A stretch of DNA of 64,000 nt from Bacillus cereus (GTDB lineage: Bacteria > Bacillota > Bacilli > Bacillales > Bacillaceae_G): the NCBI RefSeq assembly GCF_002584535.1, contig NZ_NUOT01000074.1, positions 39,890 to 103,889 of the forward strand. The letters are read 5' to 3'. The position numbers were made by a program, and so were the translations under genes. Below are positions 1-8,032 of the stretch, piece after piece (the first letter of the stretch is position 1; the number at the start of each line of letters is the position of its first letter). Under the pieces are notes generated by a model. It did not search any database and was not told where the DNA came from. It was given only the letters and a program-made list of their open reading frames with translations.

Positions 1-735
1 TTCATACCAAGGGCGCACACGATTTCCAATAAATTCTTCTACAAAATCATTTACGGGACTATGTATGATTCCTTCTGGTGTATCTAATTGAACGATCTTC
101 CCTTTTTTCATCACACAAATTCGGTCACCAAGTGTTAACGCTTCTTGCATATCATGTGTCACGAACACAATGGTTTTTTGGATTTTTTTCTGCAATTTTA
201 CAATATCCTTTTGCAACTGTTCTCGGCTTAATGGATCTAGCGCACTAAATGGTTCATCCATCAGAACAATTTTCGGGTTGGCAGCTAGTGCTCTTACAAC
301 TCCTACACGCTGCTTTTGTCCACCAGATAATTCATCAGGCATACGATTTCTGTACACATCTGGATCTAATCCAACCATATCAAGTAACTCATCCACACGC
401 TCCCGAACTTTTTCTTTACTCCATTTTCTCATTTCAGGTACAATCGCAATATTTTCGGCAATTGTCATATGAGGAAACAAGGCAATCTGTTGCAGAACGT
501 ACCCAATGTTCCAACGTAATTCATGAATATTGTATTCTTGAATATCTTTTCCGTCGATAGAAATTGAGCCTTCTGTCGTTTCAATTAAACGATTAATCAT
601 TTTCATCGTGGTCGTCTTTCCGCAACCACTCGGACCTATGAGGACAAAAAACTCCCCTTTTTTAATTTCTAAATGCAACGAGTCTACCACTTTCGTTCCA
701 TTGTACACCTTTGAAACGTGTTCAAATCGAATCAC
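1..735 (-). CDS. Osmoprotectant (glycine betaine/carnitine/choline) ABC transporter ATP-binding subunit, OpuBA/OpuCA type, 3' end outside window
   Basis: This is the ATPase that energises import of quaternary-amine osmoprotectants at the inner face of the membrane. The visible 245 codons show a Walker A (GPSGCGKTT, about residues 34-42), the signature LSGGQKQR, a Walker B ending in MDEPFSALD and the switch histidine in FVTHDM. The order and spacing match the OpuBA/OpuCA/ProV group; the early text (VIRFEHVSKVYNGTKVV) is typical of it. The start is GTG at 735, preceded by AAGGGAG at 7 nt. The protein runs off the window, so the C-terminal CBS domains that separate OpuCA from OpuBA cannot be seen. 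Substrate specificity is inferred from family only. Confidence 0.9.
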   Translation of the reverse strand, partial: MIRFEHVSKVYNGTKVVDSLHLEIKKGEFFVLIGPSGCGKTTTMKMINRLIETTEGSISIDGKDIQEYNIHELRWNIGYVLQQIALFPHMTIAENIAIVPEMRKWSKEKVRERVDELLDMVGLDPDVYRNRMPDELSGGQKQRVGVVRALAANPKIVLMDEPFSALDPLSREQLQKDIVKLQKKIQKTIVFVTHDMQEALTLGDRICVMKKGKIVQLDTPEGIIHSPVNDFVEEFIGNRVRPWYE

Positions 736-813
736 AAATACAACTCCCTTATTATCATTTCTTTCATTCTGATAGAATCTTATCTTCTTTTCAAATGATA
801 CGCTTTTTATTCA

Positions 814-840
814 TGAAAAAAGAGCCCTTACTTGAGCTCT
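814..840 (-). terminator. Rho-independent terminator of the YdcF gene
   Basis: On the minus strand AGAGCT and a near-complementary GGGCTCT flank a short loop, followed by a T-run. It overlaps the stop codon of the YdcF-family gene. Confidence 0.75.
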
Positions 841-1396
841 AATGATCGAATAATGTTGTTTTAATAATTGCTGCATACTCACGTATATAAGCTTTCTTCT
901 TTGAGCGCTTTGGCGTTGGTGCTGCAAGTGATTCCATTTGCATACCTAAACGTTTAGCAATAATTTTTGTTCGATATAGATGATATGTATTACTTACAAC
1001 CACCGCGTGCGTTACATGATATAATTCCATGCTAAACTTTAGATTTTCATAAGTACTTGTCGAGCGATCTTCAATGAAAATACGTCCATCTTCAATTCCA
1101 TGTTGTATTAAATAATTTCGCATGCTGTGAGCCTCAGGAATATCCTCATCTTCACCTTGTCCTCCAGATACAATTACTTTTGTTTCCGGATGAGAATTTA
1201 AATACATTAAAGCTACATCTAACCGATTTTGAAGAGATAAAGAAGGTTTATCCCCAAATAATTTTGCACCTAAAATTAATACATATGGAGCGTTATCACT
1301 TACTTTTTCATAAGCAACTTTTTTCATTCGATATGTCATATACACAATGCATAAGGGTGGAAATAATAAGATAATAAATAGTATCCATTTGTTCAT
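839..1396 (-). CDS. YdcF/SanA family (DUF218) membrane-anchored protein
   Basis: A 185-aa protein with one N-terminal membrane segment (about residues 3-20) followed by a DUF218 domain. Family motifs are visible: the first strand ILGAK, the SGGQGEDE loop, the STSTYEN segment and the VSNTYHLYR motif. Proteins of this fold act at or outside the membrane; SanA-like members affect envelope permeability, but the reaction is not established. The ATG at 1396 has AAAGGGAG upstream at a slightly long spacing. It is a single gene with its own terminator. The family call is secure; the cellular role is not. Confidence 0.85.
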   Translation of the reverse strand: MNKWILFIILLFPPLCIVYMTYRMKKVAYEKVSDNAPYVLILGAKLFGDKPSLSLQNRLDVALMYLNSHPETKVIVSGGQGEDEDIPEAHSMRNYLIQHGIEDGRIFIEDRSTSTYENLKFSMELYHVTHAVVVSNTYHLYRTKIIAKRLGMQMESLAAPTPKRSKKKAYIREYAAIIKTTLFDH

Positions 1397-1459
1397 ATAT
1401 AAGCTTACACTCCCTTTCTTTATATTATATAGAAAAAGAAAGGGAGACAGAAGTATTTT

Positions 1460-1573
1460 TTAGTGACTGCGTTGTCCTGCGTTTTGAGCATTACGCCCTT
1501 TTTTAGAAGATGTATGGCACTGAGTTTGATTCCCTTTATGTTTCGCTGATCCTAACGCTTTTGTTTTTCCCAT
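1460..1573 (-). CDS. Small basic protein of 37 aa, spore-protein-like
   Basis: A short reading frame encodes MGKTKALGSAKHKGNQ followed by a Lys/Arg/Gln/Asn-rich tail ending NAQNAGQRSH. GAGGATG lies 9 nt before the ATG, a good ribosome binding site. The composition (no large hydrophobic run, many K, R, Q, N, G, one Cys) resembles the tiny minor spore proteins of Bacillus, but I cannot assign it to a named SASP family. Its isolated position and single-gene layout also fit a sporulation gene. Function is inferred from composition only. Confidence 0.6.
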   Translation of the reverse strand: MGKTKALGSAKHKGNQTQCHTSSKKGRNAQNAGQRSH

Positions 1574-1639
1574 TTTGTTTCACATCCTCTTTTTATATGG
1601 TTCCTTTATAGATTTTGTATTTTCTCTCTCGTCATACAA

Positions 1640-1850
1640 TGGTTTTATTGGAAGTTTCTCCTTATTTCAAGAATATTTTTGGGGTATCAAAATAAAGTGA
1701 AACTTCCAACAGTAGGGAGGTCTTCATCCCCAACTGTTGGTTAGTTGAACCAATCGGGCTTTTACGTGTAGTCGATCTTCCACCCAACTTCCTTGTTTCT
1801 CTCTGCATCTTGAGGTGAGGATATTCCTTCTCGTTTATTCGGGATAAAAG
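1640..1850 (-). mobile_element. Palindromic element resembling an IS200/IS605-type end (PATE-like), no transposase
   Basis: A strong hairpin (arms CCAACAGT 1706-1713 and ACTGTTGG 1733-1740, extended by a GGG/CCC pairing) is followed on the minus strand by GGAAGTTTCACTTTATTT and preceded by structured, non-coding text. This arrangement resembles right ends of Bacillus IS200/IS605 elements that carry guide-RNA scaffolds. No tnpA or tnpB is present here, so it would be a solo end or non-autonomous copy. Assignment is from memory of such ends, not from a search. Confidence 0.4.
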
Positions 1851-1941
1851 GTTACATTTAATGCATTCATTACCTGTTTATAATTTGATATATATTAAAT
1901 ACAACAAGAATATTGTAATATAGTGAAAAGGAGATGGTTTT

Positions 1942-2154
1942 ATGTTGAAAATAGGACAAAACAAAATACGTTTCATTTCAGGAATTAGCTTATTAATATT
2001 GGTTATGACTAATTCTTTTATAAAAAGTGATTCTTGGGTCATTTGTATAGATGTCATTTTAGTCTTGGTTAACTCATTTTTATTTATTATTTCTAGAGAT
2101 ATAACAAAAACCGATTTACTTAGAAAAAAAGAGAAGTTAGATGAAATGAAATAA
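1942..2154 (+). CDS. Small hypothetical membrane protein, 70 aa
   Basis: It encodes two predicted membrane helices (about residues 10-26 and 33-50) followed by a charged tail (KTDLLRKKEKLDEMK). AAAAGGAGATGG precedes the ATG at a good distance, which supports real translation. I do not recognise a family. It stands alone between the palindromic element and the DUF1801 gene, both intergenic regions being very AT-rich. Confidence 0.6.
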   Translation: MLKIGQNKIRFISGISLLILVMTNSFIKSDSWVICIDVILVLVNSFLFIISRDITKTDLLRKKEKLDEMK

Positions 2155-2309
2155 TTTTGTGTTATTTTTTGATGAAAATAGAAATTAAATTTTTATTCAA
2201 AAGTTTTTATTTCTTTTAAGAATACAAGAGATTCTGTAACTTTGATTCAAACTATGTATTATAATGAAATATGCGATAAAACCTATATCTAAAAAGGGGG
2301 GATTCTTTT

Positions 2310-2732
2310 ATGTACAAACTCAAAACAACAGAAACCAACAATAGTGTAATCGAGTTTATTGAAAATGTTGACAGCCTAAAAAAACGAGAAGACGCATATC
2401 AGTTATTAGATATATTTACTGAAACAACTGGTTATCCAGCAAAAATGTGGGGTCCAAGTATAATTGGATTTGGTACATATCATTATAAATATGCATCTGG
2501 TCATGAAGGGGATGCGCCATTAGTAGGCTTTTCACCCCGAAAAGCCAAGATTAGTTTATACTTCGCAACTGGTGATCCTGAGCGAGAAAACCTATTAAAG
2601 GACTTTGGAAAACATACATCTGGGAAATCGTGTGTATACATTAATAAAGTAGCAGACATTGATATTAATGTGCTAAAAGTGCTAATGAAACAATCTATAA
2701 ATTTTTTGAAAAAGACGTATCCGAATCATTAA
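2310..2732 (+). CDS. DUF1801 domain protein
   Basis: A 140-aa cytoplasmic protein. The pattern TGYPAKMWGPSIIGFGTYHYKYASG in two overlapping parts (residues about 41-65), followed by VGFSPRKAKISLYF and a C-terminal LGKH-like/INK segment, is the DUF1801 (YdhG/iron-chaperone-like fold) signature. No biochemical activity is established for this subgroup. The start follows AAAGGGGGGATTC and a strong terminator lies 18 nt after the stop, so it is a monocistronic unit. Confidence 0.85.
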   Translation: MYKLKTTETNNSVIEFIENVDSLKKREDAYQLLDIFTETTGYPAKMWGPSIIGFGTYHYKYASGHEGDAPLVGFSPRKAKISLYFATGDPERENLLKDFGKHTSGKSCVYINKVADIDINVLKVLMKQSINFLKKTYPNH

Positions 2733-2749
2733 TGTAATAATTAAGCATT

Positions 2750-2784
2750 AGGTATTTTGAACTCACATCAAAATACCTGTTTTT
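2750..2784 (+). terminator. Terminator after the DUF1801 gene
   Basis: AGGTATTTTG and CAAAATACCT form a perfect 10-bp stem with a 9-nt loop, followed by GTTTTT. Confidence 0.85.
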
Positions 2785-2836
2785 AGGTTAGTCCCTTATA
2801 AAATCTCATCAATAATAACAACTCAAAAAATACCAC

Positions 2837-3631
2837 TTAAATAGAAAGTGGTAAATTCAACTTTTTAGGAATATCAGCTTTAAGATGAGGCGTATATTGT
2901 ATAGAAAAAGAATATCCTTCTTGAACAAACGATATTTCATTATTATGAAAATGAAATGGTACATCGCTTCCTCTTAGATGTTTCTGGACCATTTGAATGA
3001 ACTCAAGACTCGGCGTCCCAAATGAAATATGCATTTTCGGCGGCAAAGCTTTCATTGCAATTGGAATCCAAGGTCTTCCTTTCCAGCTTGCAACAACATG
3101 AGCCGTACCACCAACTACAAAGTTAAATATTTCACCATCTTCAAATGTTTTCATAAATAAATTGGATTTTAGCCACTCTCTATATACTGGCACACTTTTT
3201 ACTGGGCATCCTACTTCTCTTAAGTACAAAATGTTCAAAGGTGTGTATGGAATTAAAACATCTTCTTCAATATATTTATGTGCAATAATTTCAAGAAGAT
3301 TTCCATCTCCATCACGAAAATATAAATTTAATCGACCATCCTCTTCGTCAATTTCATGACCGTCTTCCCACCTTACAATAAGCAAACCTGATTCTTGAAT
3401 CCACTTTACTGTTTCATAGAACTTTGAAAATGGTACTTGAAAAGCAAAATGAGCAGGAGAAAGTGGTTCATATGATTCTTCAAAAACTAATGAAACATAT
3501 GGAGTTAATTTAAAACTTATTTGTTTATTTGTTTTTGATAAAATTGGAATTCCAAGACATTTTGCATATACTTGTTCTACCCCCTGAATAGATACTGTCT
3601 GTAATTTCAACTCTGAAAAATGTGTAATCAT
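2837..3631 (-). CDS. VOC (glyoxalase/bleomycin-resistance fold) family protein, two-domain
   Basis: The product of about 264 aa shows two vicinal-oxygen-chelate repeats. The first (residues about 5-122) contains HFAFQVPFSKFYE and ends in FRDGDGNLLEIIAH, the usual terminal strand with a metal-binding Glu. The second half (about 130-255) is more divergent. Single-chain two-repeat forms occur among extradiol dioxygenase-like and CppA-type VOC proteins. Substrate unknown. Two in-frame ATGs occur; the second (3631) is better placed behind GGGGGAATGAGG than the first (3637). Monocistronic. Confidence 0.8.
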   Translation of the reverse strand: MITHFSELKLQTVSIQGVEQVYAKCLGIPILSKTNKQISFKLTPYVSLVFEESYEPLSPAHFAFQVPFSKFYETVKWIQESGLLIVRWEDGHEIDEEDGRLNLYFRDGDGNLLEIIAHKYIEEDVLIPYTPLNILYLREVGCPVKSVPVYREWLKSNLFMKTFEDGEIFNFVVGGTAHVVASWKGRPWIPIAMKALPPKMHISFGTPSLEFIQMVQKHLRGSDVPFHFHNNEISFVQEGYSFSIQYTPHLKADIPKKLNLPLSI

Positions 3632-3813
3632 CCTCATTCCCCCACCGTGTTTTCAATCAATACGATAAATTTAGCAAACTACTCATTCGTTTATATTATG
3701 AATCTGCAACCAGTTTTAATGGTATCGTTTTCATATTTACCTAAGAGCCAATGGACAATTGACCATTAACTCCTAAAAACTCATCTTAAGATTCGTAACA
3801 AAGCAAACGCTTA

Positions 3814-4350
3814 TCATTCCACCCCTAATTGCTTTTTCACTTCTTTATACACGCTCATATATGCTTTTAACTCTTTGAAAAGATCATGAATTAATGGTTT
3901 TGCGTCCTCACTGAGCTCACCATCTTGCACGTATAAACCGTCTAATACAACTTGCTTTGGAATTGCATTCGCATATACGCCTCGCGCGACAATACGCATA
4001 CTATTAAGTGCGTTTATACCGCCTTTTCCACCGCCTGCAACTGCCAATAGAGCAACTGGTTTATGGACAAATTCACTGCTGCTTAAGAAATCTAATGCGT
4101 TTTTTAGCGCACCGCTCATTGCATTATGATACTCAGGTGTGCAAAGGATTACACCATCAGCTTCTTTTACTAATTTTTTCAATTTCGTTACTGCTTCTAA
4201 TTCTCGTTGTGATTCTTCCCCATTATATAAAGGCAACTGTTCTGTTGCTAAATCATATAATTCCCCTGCAAATTGCTCTGCAATATATTTTGCAATGACA
4301 CGAGTTCTCCCAAACTTACGTGGTGTTCCGTTAATTACGACTAATTTCAT
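3814..4350 (-). CDS. azr: NADPH-dependent FMN reductase, azobenzene reductase-like (YhdA type)
   Basis: A 178-aa flavodoxin-fold enzyme that uses NAD(P)H and FMN to reduce azo dyes, quinones or chromate in the cytoplasm. The FMN-phosphate loop NGTPRKFGRTR (residues 7-17), the isoalloxazine-contact motif CTPEYHNAMSG (about 90-100) and the AGGGKGG segment match the YhdA/Azr family, and length is normal. The ATG at 4350 has GGAGAGAAAC upstream. It is not linked to the downstream two-component operon, which has its own terminator between them. Physiological substrate is inferred. Confidence 0.85.
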   Translation of the reverse strand: MKLVVINGTPRKFGRTRVIAKYIAEQFAGELYDLATEQLPLYNGEESQRELEAVTKLKKLVKEADGVILCTPEYHNAMSGALKNALDFLSSSEFVHKPVALLAVAGGGKGGINALNSMRIVARGVYANAIPKQVVLDGLYVQDGELSEDAKPLIHDLFKELKAYMSVYKEVKKQLGVE

Positions 4351-4455
4351 GTGTGTTTCTCTCCTTTGTTTTAAGTTCTACCTCTATAATATCAGAATAT
4401 TCTATGCGAAAATCAGCAAATAGAGGGAAAGGCTTTGAGAAAATAGTATGAAAAT

Positions 4456-4487
4456 TAAAAAACGAACTCATACTTTTGTATGAGTTC
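4456..4487 (-). terminator. Terminator of the yhcYZ-like operon
   Basis: A perfect 10-bp stem (GAACTCATAC / GTATGAGTTC, loop of four) is followed on the minus strand by GTTTTTTAA. Confidence 0.9.
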
Positions 4488-4499
4488 TTGATATATCAA

Positions 4500-4655
4500 T
4501 TAATCATTCTTTACAACAGCATGTCCGCCAAACTGATTTCGGAGTGCTGAAACAACTTTTCCGTGGAATGTATCATCTTTTTGAGAACGATAACGCATGA
4601 ACATTGACATTGCAATAACTGGAGAAGACGCTTGTAATATAACTTCTTCTCCCAT
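4500..4655 (-). CDS. Small 51-aa protein, third gene of the yhcYZ-like operon
   Basis: The frame MGEEVILQASSPVIAMSMFM continues for 51 codons to a stop just before the operon terminator. GGAAGGACC lies 6-7 nt before the ATG, and it begins only 12 nt after the response regulator's stop, so it should be co-transcribed. It contains no obvious membrane segment or metal motif; the C-terminal half (SALRNQFGGHAVVKND) is amphipathic. I do not recognise the family. Its position makes a link to the two-component system likely but unproven. Confidence 0.65.
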   Translation of the reverse strand: MGEEVILQASSPVIAMSMFMRYRSQKDDTFHGKVVSALRNQFGGHAVVKND

Positions 4656-4667
4656 AATAGGTCCTTC

Positions 4668-5303
4668 CTATACAACCCCATGCTTCACAGCATACAACGC
4701 AGCTTGCGTCCGATCATCTACCTGCAATTTCGCAAGTACATTTGAAACATGTGTTTTTACAGTCTGTTCTGTAATATAAAGCTCTGCTGCTATTTCTTTA
4801 TTACTTCTTCCTTTCGCAATCTCACAAAGTACTTCTCTTTCTCTTTTTGTCAGCATAAATAAACTATCCTGCTTTTCCTCTTTCACTACTGGTCTTCCTA
4901 ACAAAGCAGGAGTTACTTTCGGATGAAGATTCGCATTTCCTTGATATACAGCGATAATAGAAGCAACCAGTTGATCTGGCTGTACTTCTTTTAGTTGATA
5001 GCCATCCGCGCCCGCTTCTAGTGCCGGAAGAACATAATCTTGCTCTGAGAAGCTACTTAACATAAGTATTTTAATTGTGGCGTCATATTGTTTCAAACGT
5101 TTTGTCGCTTCAATCCCATCCATCTTTGGCATTGATAAATCCATTAATACTACATCTGGCCTTTCTTTTCGAATCAACTCTAACGCCTCTTCCCCATTCT
5201 CTGCTTCTCCTATTATTTCAAATTCCTCTTTCGTTTTTAAGAAGAATACAAGCCCTCTCCTAACGATATGATGATCCTCTACAAGTAATAGTTTAATTTT
5301 CAA
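4668..5303 (-). CDS. yhcZ: NarL/FixJ-family response regulator (YhcZ-like)
   Basis: Receiver domain (LLLVEDHHIVRRG at the start; phospho-acceptor Asp in VVLMDLSMPKMDG near residue 53; LSSFSEQD; switch Lys in YQLKEV), then a LuxR-type helix-turn-helix (LTKREREVLCEIAKGRSNKE to KTHVSNVLAKL). It is expected to bind DNA when phosphorylated by the upstream kinase. The best start is TTG at 5303, 6-7 nt behind GGGAG; a longer frame from 5321 overlaps the kinase stop but lacks a site. Gap to the kinase is 14 nt. Symbol by family resemblance to Bacillus subtilis YhcZ. Confidence 0.88.
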   Translation of the reverse strand: MKIKLLLVEDHHIVRRGLVFFLKTKEEFEIIGEAENGEEALELIRKERPDVVLMDLSMPKMDGIEATKRLKQYDATIKILMLSSFSEQDYVLPALEAGADGYQLKEVQPDQLVASIIAVYQGNANLHPKVTPALLGRPVVKEEKQDSLFMLTKREREVLCEIAKGRSNKEIAAELYITEQTVKTHVSNVLAKLQVDDRTQAALYAVKHGVV

Positions 5304-5317
5304 TGAACTTCTCCCTT

Positions 5318-6436
5318 TCAAACCGGTAATTGAATCTCAATCTTTGTTCCCTGTCCTAGCTTCGTTCTTATTCGAAATGTTCCTTTCAATAGTTCAATTC
5401 GTTCTTTCATACTTTTTAAACCAAGCGCTGAATCTCTAACTTTTTCTTTAACAAACCCAATGCCGTCATCTTCAATTTGAAAGTTCAACTTACTATTTTC
5501 TGTTTTTAAGTAAACTGATACTCTCTCACACGAAGCGTGTTTTTTACAATTATGCAATGCTTCCTGACTTATACGCCACAGCACTTCTTCTATTTCATCA
5601 CCAATTGAAATAACTCCATCAATTCGAATTGTTACTTGAATACCTAATAACTTTCCGTAATTCTGCACTGCTTCTGCCAGCCCTTTTTCTAATCCCTCTG
5701 GTCGTAATTGCCAAATTAATAACGTCATCTCTTCTAGCGCTTCTTGTGATAATTCCCCCATATAACTAAGCATACCTTGCAATTCTTTATCCTTTGTCAT
5801 ATCAAGAGTACCTCTAGCCGTTAACATTATGGAAAATAGCAATTGTTTCACCGAATCGTGTAAATCGCGTGCAAGTCGATTTCTCTCCGCTACAACTACA
5901 TATTTACGCTCTTTCTCGACTAACTTAATTCGTTGTATTGTTGTTCCGATTTGGAATGCAATCGCTTCTAATAAGGCTAGTTCTTCCTCTGAAAAATACG
6001 TTTTATGTGGGGAAGCAACATTAAGTAAACCGAACTTCTCGCTACCAGCACGAAGAGGAATCGTCGCATGATGTGTAATCTCTTCTGTCTCTCCCCAATT
6101 ATATTCAATGGCATCTTCAATTCGCTTACACTCAATGATATTTGTTGCCTTTTCTAAACGTCCATTTACGAATCGATTCACGCACCAACAATCCCCTTCA
6201 CACATCGGTTTTTTTTCATTCCATGTGAGTGCTGGAGGCAAATTCCTATCAACAAGCATACGGTGCGTTCCTTTTTCATCAATAAAAAATACCCAGCCTG
6301 TTTGTAGATTCATCACTTGTAATAATGTATGTAATACTTCCTCTAACATTTCCTGTAAATCAGTTGCCTCATTTAACAACTCCGCAATTTCTTTCAATGC
6401 TTCTAACCGCCGCATTTCCTTTTCATCATAATTCAT
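5318..6436 (-). CDS. yhcY: GAF-domain sensor histidine kinase (YhcY-like)
   Basis: A soluble sensor kinase without membrane segments. The N-terminal GAF domain (about residues 10-170) contains clustered cysteines (PMCEGDCWC and later IIECKRIE), suggesting a metal or redox ligand, as proposed for related sensors; this is inference. The HisKA_3 phospho-acceptor is the His in RLARDLHDSVKQ, followed by a HATPase_c domain (EALHNCKKHA N-box; DDGIGF G1 box; LGLKSMKER; LGQGTKIEI). Translation probably begins at ATG 6436, behind GGTGATG. The response regulator follows 14 nt downstream, making a classical NarL-type pair. Confidence 0.88.
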   Translation of the reverse strand: MNYDEKEMRRLEALKEIAELLNEATDLQEMLEEVLHTLLQVMNLQTGWVFFIDEKGTHRMLVDRNLPPALTWNEKKPMCEGDCWCVNRFVNGRLEKATNIIECKRIEDAIEYNWGETEEITHHATIPLRAGSEKFGLLNVASPHKTYFSEEELALLEAIAFQIGTTIQRIKLVEKERKYVVVAERNRLARDLHDSVKQLLFSIMLTARGTLDMTKDKELQGMLSYMGELSQEALEEMTLLIWQLRPEGLEKGLAEAVQNYGKLLGIQVTIRIDGVISIGDEIEEVLWRISQEALHNCKKHASCERVSVYLKTENSKLNFQIEDDGIGFVKEKVRDSALGLKSMKERIELLKGTFRIRTKLGQGTKIEIQLPV

Positions 6437-6487
6437 GTTCATCACCAATTATCATTATAACATTAAGAAATTTCTAAATACTACAAA

Positions 6488-6516
6488 CAAAAAAAGAAGC
6501 TAAATACATCAGCTTC
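6488..6516 (-). terminator. Terminator at the end of the decayed hsp20
   Basis: GAAGCT and AGCTTC form a 6-bp stem with a 9-nt loop, followed on the minus strand by a run of eight T. Confidence 0.7.
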
Positions 6517-6780
6517 AGTTTAGGTAATGAGACAGTAAGAACACCGTCTTTAAATGCTGCCGCAATTCTTTCTTGATTCACAAATACCTCTCTTTCAAAA
6601 TCGACTTGAATGTTTTCTTTTTGAAATCCTGGTAAATCTGCTTGCACAATATATTGATCAGAATCCTTTGGAACATCCACTTTAAAACTATTCATGTTCA
6701 TTGGTTTAGAGAAAATATCAAGGTCCAAACTGAGCAACACCATTTTGACGATTTACTAGCTTTTGAAATATATTACGCAT
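6500..6780 (-). pseudogene. Decayed Hsp20/alpha-crystallin gene
   Basis: The ATG at 6780 begins MRNIFQKLVNRQNGVAQFGP and hits a stop where related proteins continue WSDIFSKP. Translation resumes in another frame at DIFSKPMNMNSFKVDV and YIVQADLPGFQKENIQVDFE. The text then jumps to ERIAAAFKDGVLTVSLPK, so most of the central alpha-crystallin strands are missing. There are thus one frameshift near 6725 and an internal deletion near 6585. The relic abuts its own terminator. A functional chaperone is not expected; the intact Hsp20 of this window is at 24915. Confidence 0.8.
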
Positions 6781-7049
6781 TTTCTATTCCTTCTTATAGA
6801 TATCAATGAACGATGATCTCTTTCTGTCTTTATTAAATTAATTAGTCAAAAAGGGTCGAATTATTTGTTTGATATTTTAATCATGTATTTTTCAATCTAA
6901 ATATATTATGGTATGTGAAATTTCAATATTTAAAAGGTATATTGTCTCGTCACAGCTCTAAAAGTTAAATCGTAGAAAGGTATACAGTAATACACTATAG
7001 AATACATAATTGGGAATTTCTAATCTATTTTCATTTGGAGGATAACACT

Positions 7050-7499
7050 ATGGGGTATATTGAAGATTTACGTAAAATTGTAGGTCCACATCCACTTAAT
7101 TTAGCAGGGGTTGCTGTTGCTGTTCTAAATGAGCAAGGACAAATTTTACTTCAGAAAAGACAAAGTGGTATTTGGGGCGTTCCTGGTGGTTTTATTGAAT
7201 TAGGTGAATCAGCAGAAGATGCAGGAAGACGTGAAGTTTTCGAAGAAACTGGCATTGAGATAGGAGAACTTAATTTAGTAAGTGTTTTTTCTGGAAAAGA
7301 GTTTTTGGTAAAATTACCGAACGGTGATGAATTTTATCCCATCACAATCGCTTATATGTGTAAAGAAATAAAAGGTGGCGTATTACAAGCTGATGGTATT
7401 GAATCTTTAGAAGTTAAATTTTTCAGCTTGCATCAATTACCAGAAAATATTAGTCCATTTATTAAAAAGCTCATTCAACAACAAGTTGTATCCATATAG
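7050..7499 (+). CDS. Nudix hydrolase
   Basis: A 149-aa pyrophosphohydrolase acting on a nucleoside-diphosphate-linked substrate in the cytoplasm. The Nudix box is complete: G-FIELG-E-SAEDAGR-REVFEETGI, with the Mg-binding Glu pair. The N-terminal MGYIEDLRKIVGPHP is typical of a Bacillus ADP-ribose/unknown-substrate subgroup. ATG 7050 sits 8 nt after GGAGG; an upstream TTG at 7035 would overlap that site and is unlikely. Single gene with a terminator. Substrate not predictable. Confidence 0.9.
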   Translation: MGYIEDLRKIVGPHPLNLAGVAVAVLNEQGQILLQKRQSGIWGVPGGFIELGESAEDAGRREVFEETGIEIGELNLVSVFSGKEFLVKLPNGDEFYPITIAYMCKEIKGGVLQADGIESLEVKFFSLHQLPENISPFIKKLIQQQVVSI

Positions 7500-7506
7500 A
7501 ACATAT

Positions 7507-7538
7507 AAAAAAGACTTTTATTTTTAAAAGTCTTTTTT
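7507..7538. terminator. Bidirectional terminator between the Nudix gene and the nicotinamidase 3' fragment
   Basis: GACTTTTA/TAAAAGTC perfect 8-bp stem with A-rich left and T-rich right flanks serves both converging units. Confidence 0.85.
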
Positions 7539-7564
7539 ACATAACTCTCATTTTTTAGTTTTCT

Positions 7565-7693
7565 TCACTCCACTGTAGCATGTAAACAAGACTTAAAGTG
7601 CCCAATTGCAAACTCATGTCCTTGCTCATTAAAAGAGGCCACTGCTTTTTCGTGTACAACGATATGAAACCCTTTATTATAGGCATCAGAACA
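7565..7693 (-). pseudogene. 3' fragment of a split nicotinamidase/isochorismatase-family gene
   Basis: On the minus strand the frame reads C-S-DAYNKGFHIVVHEKAVASF, then NEQGHEFAIGHFKSCLHATVE and stop at 7565. This is the C-terminal third of a cysteine hydrolase of the isochorismatase fold. The matching 5' part (16482-16895) ends exactly at the catalytic-Cys region VGVCTDIC, in the same orientation and order. About four codons (normally VLHTA-like) are lost at the joint. I infer one ancestral gene interrupted by the DNA between. No start codon or ribosome site belongs to this piece. Confidence 0.85.
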
Positions 7694-7807
7694 CAAATGT
7701 ATGAATACATGGTATATCTTAAAAACGCCTTCGAGCTTGTCGGAACAAGATTTTTCACAACTTATAATGCAAATTTATTTCAAAAGGACAAAATGGTATA
7801 TAAATTT
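7692..7807. repeat. Dispersed repeat, copy A (116 bp)
   Basis: Begins CACAAATGTATGAATACATG and ends AAATGGTATATAAATTT. It aligns along its whole length, at roughly 80-85% identity by eye, with 13854-13970. It lies exactly at the left edge of the insertion that splits the nicotinamidase gene. No coding function is apparent. Confidence 0.85.
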
Positions 7808-8032
7808 GCTTAGCATATGTTTTTTTTAATATGTTGATGGGACTTCTTAAAGGCTGAATTAATATAATTTTTACAAACAAAAATGGACCTTTAAAAGAGG
7901 TCCTTTATTTCTTACAAAAAATCAACACTATTATTTAAACATAGTCTAATCAAAAGAAAAACCAAAGACCACTGTATTTTCAGTCTTTAGTTTTTCTCAT
8001 GTAATTAAAGCATCTGCGACAAAAACAAAATA
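7808..8032. other. Non-coding stretch with two terminator-like hairpins
   Basis: Two hairpins are visible: GGACC/GGTCC near 7885-7905 followed by TTTATTT, and AAAGAC/GTCTTT near 7963-7990 followed by AGTTTTT. No reading frame with a ribosome site is seen. They may be terminators of genes lost from the insertion. Confidence 0.5.

Noticed and set aside
7598-7813. 71-codon plus-strand frame across the left edge of the insertion
   Set aside because: It spans the junction of the nicotinamidase 3' fragment and the dispersed repeat, so its protein is an accident of the insertion.
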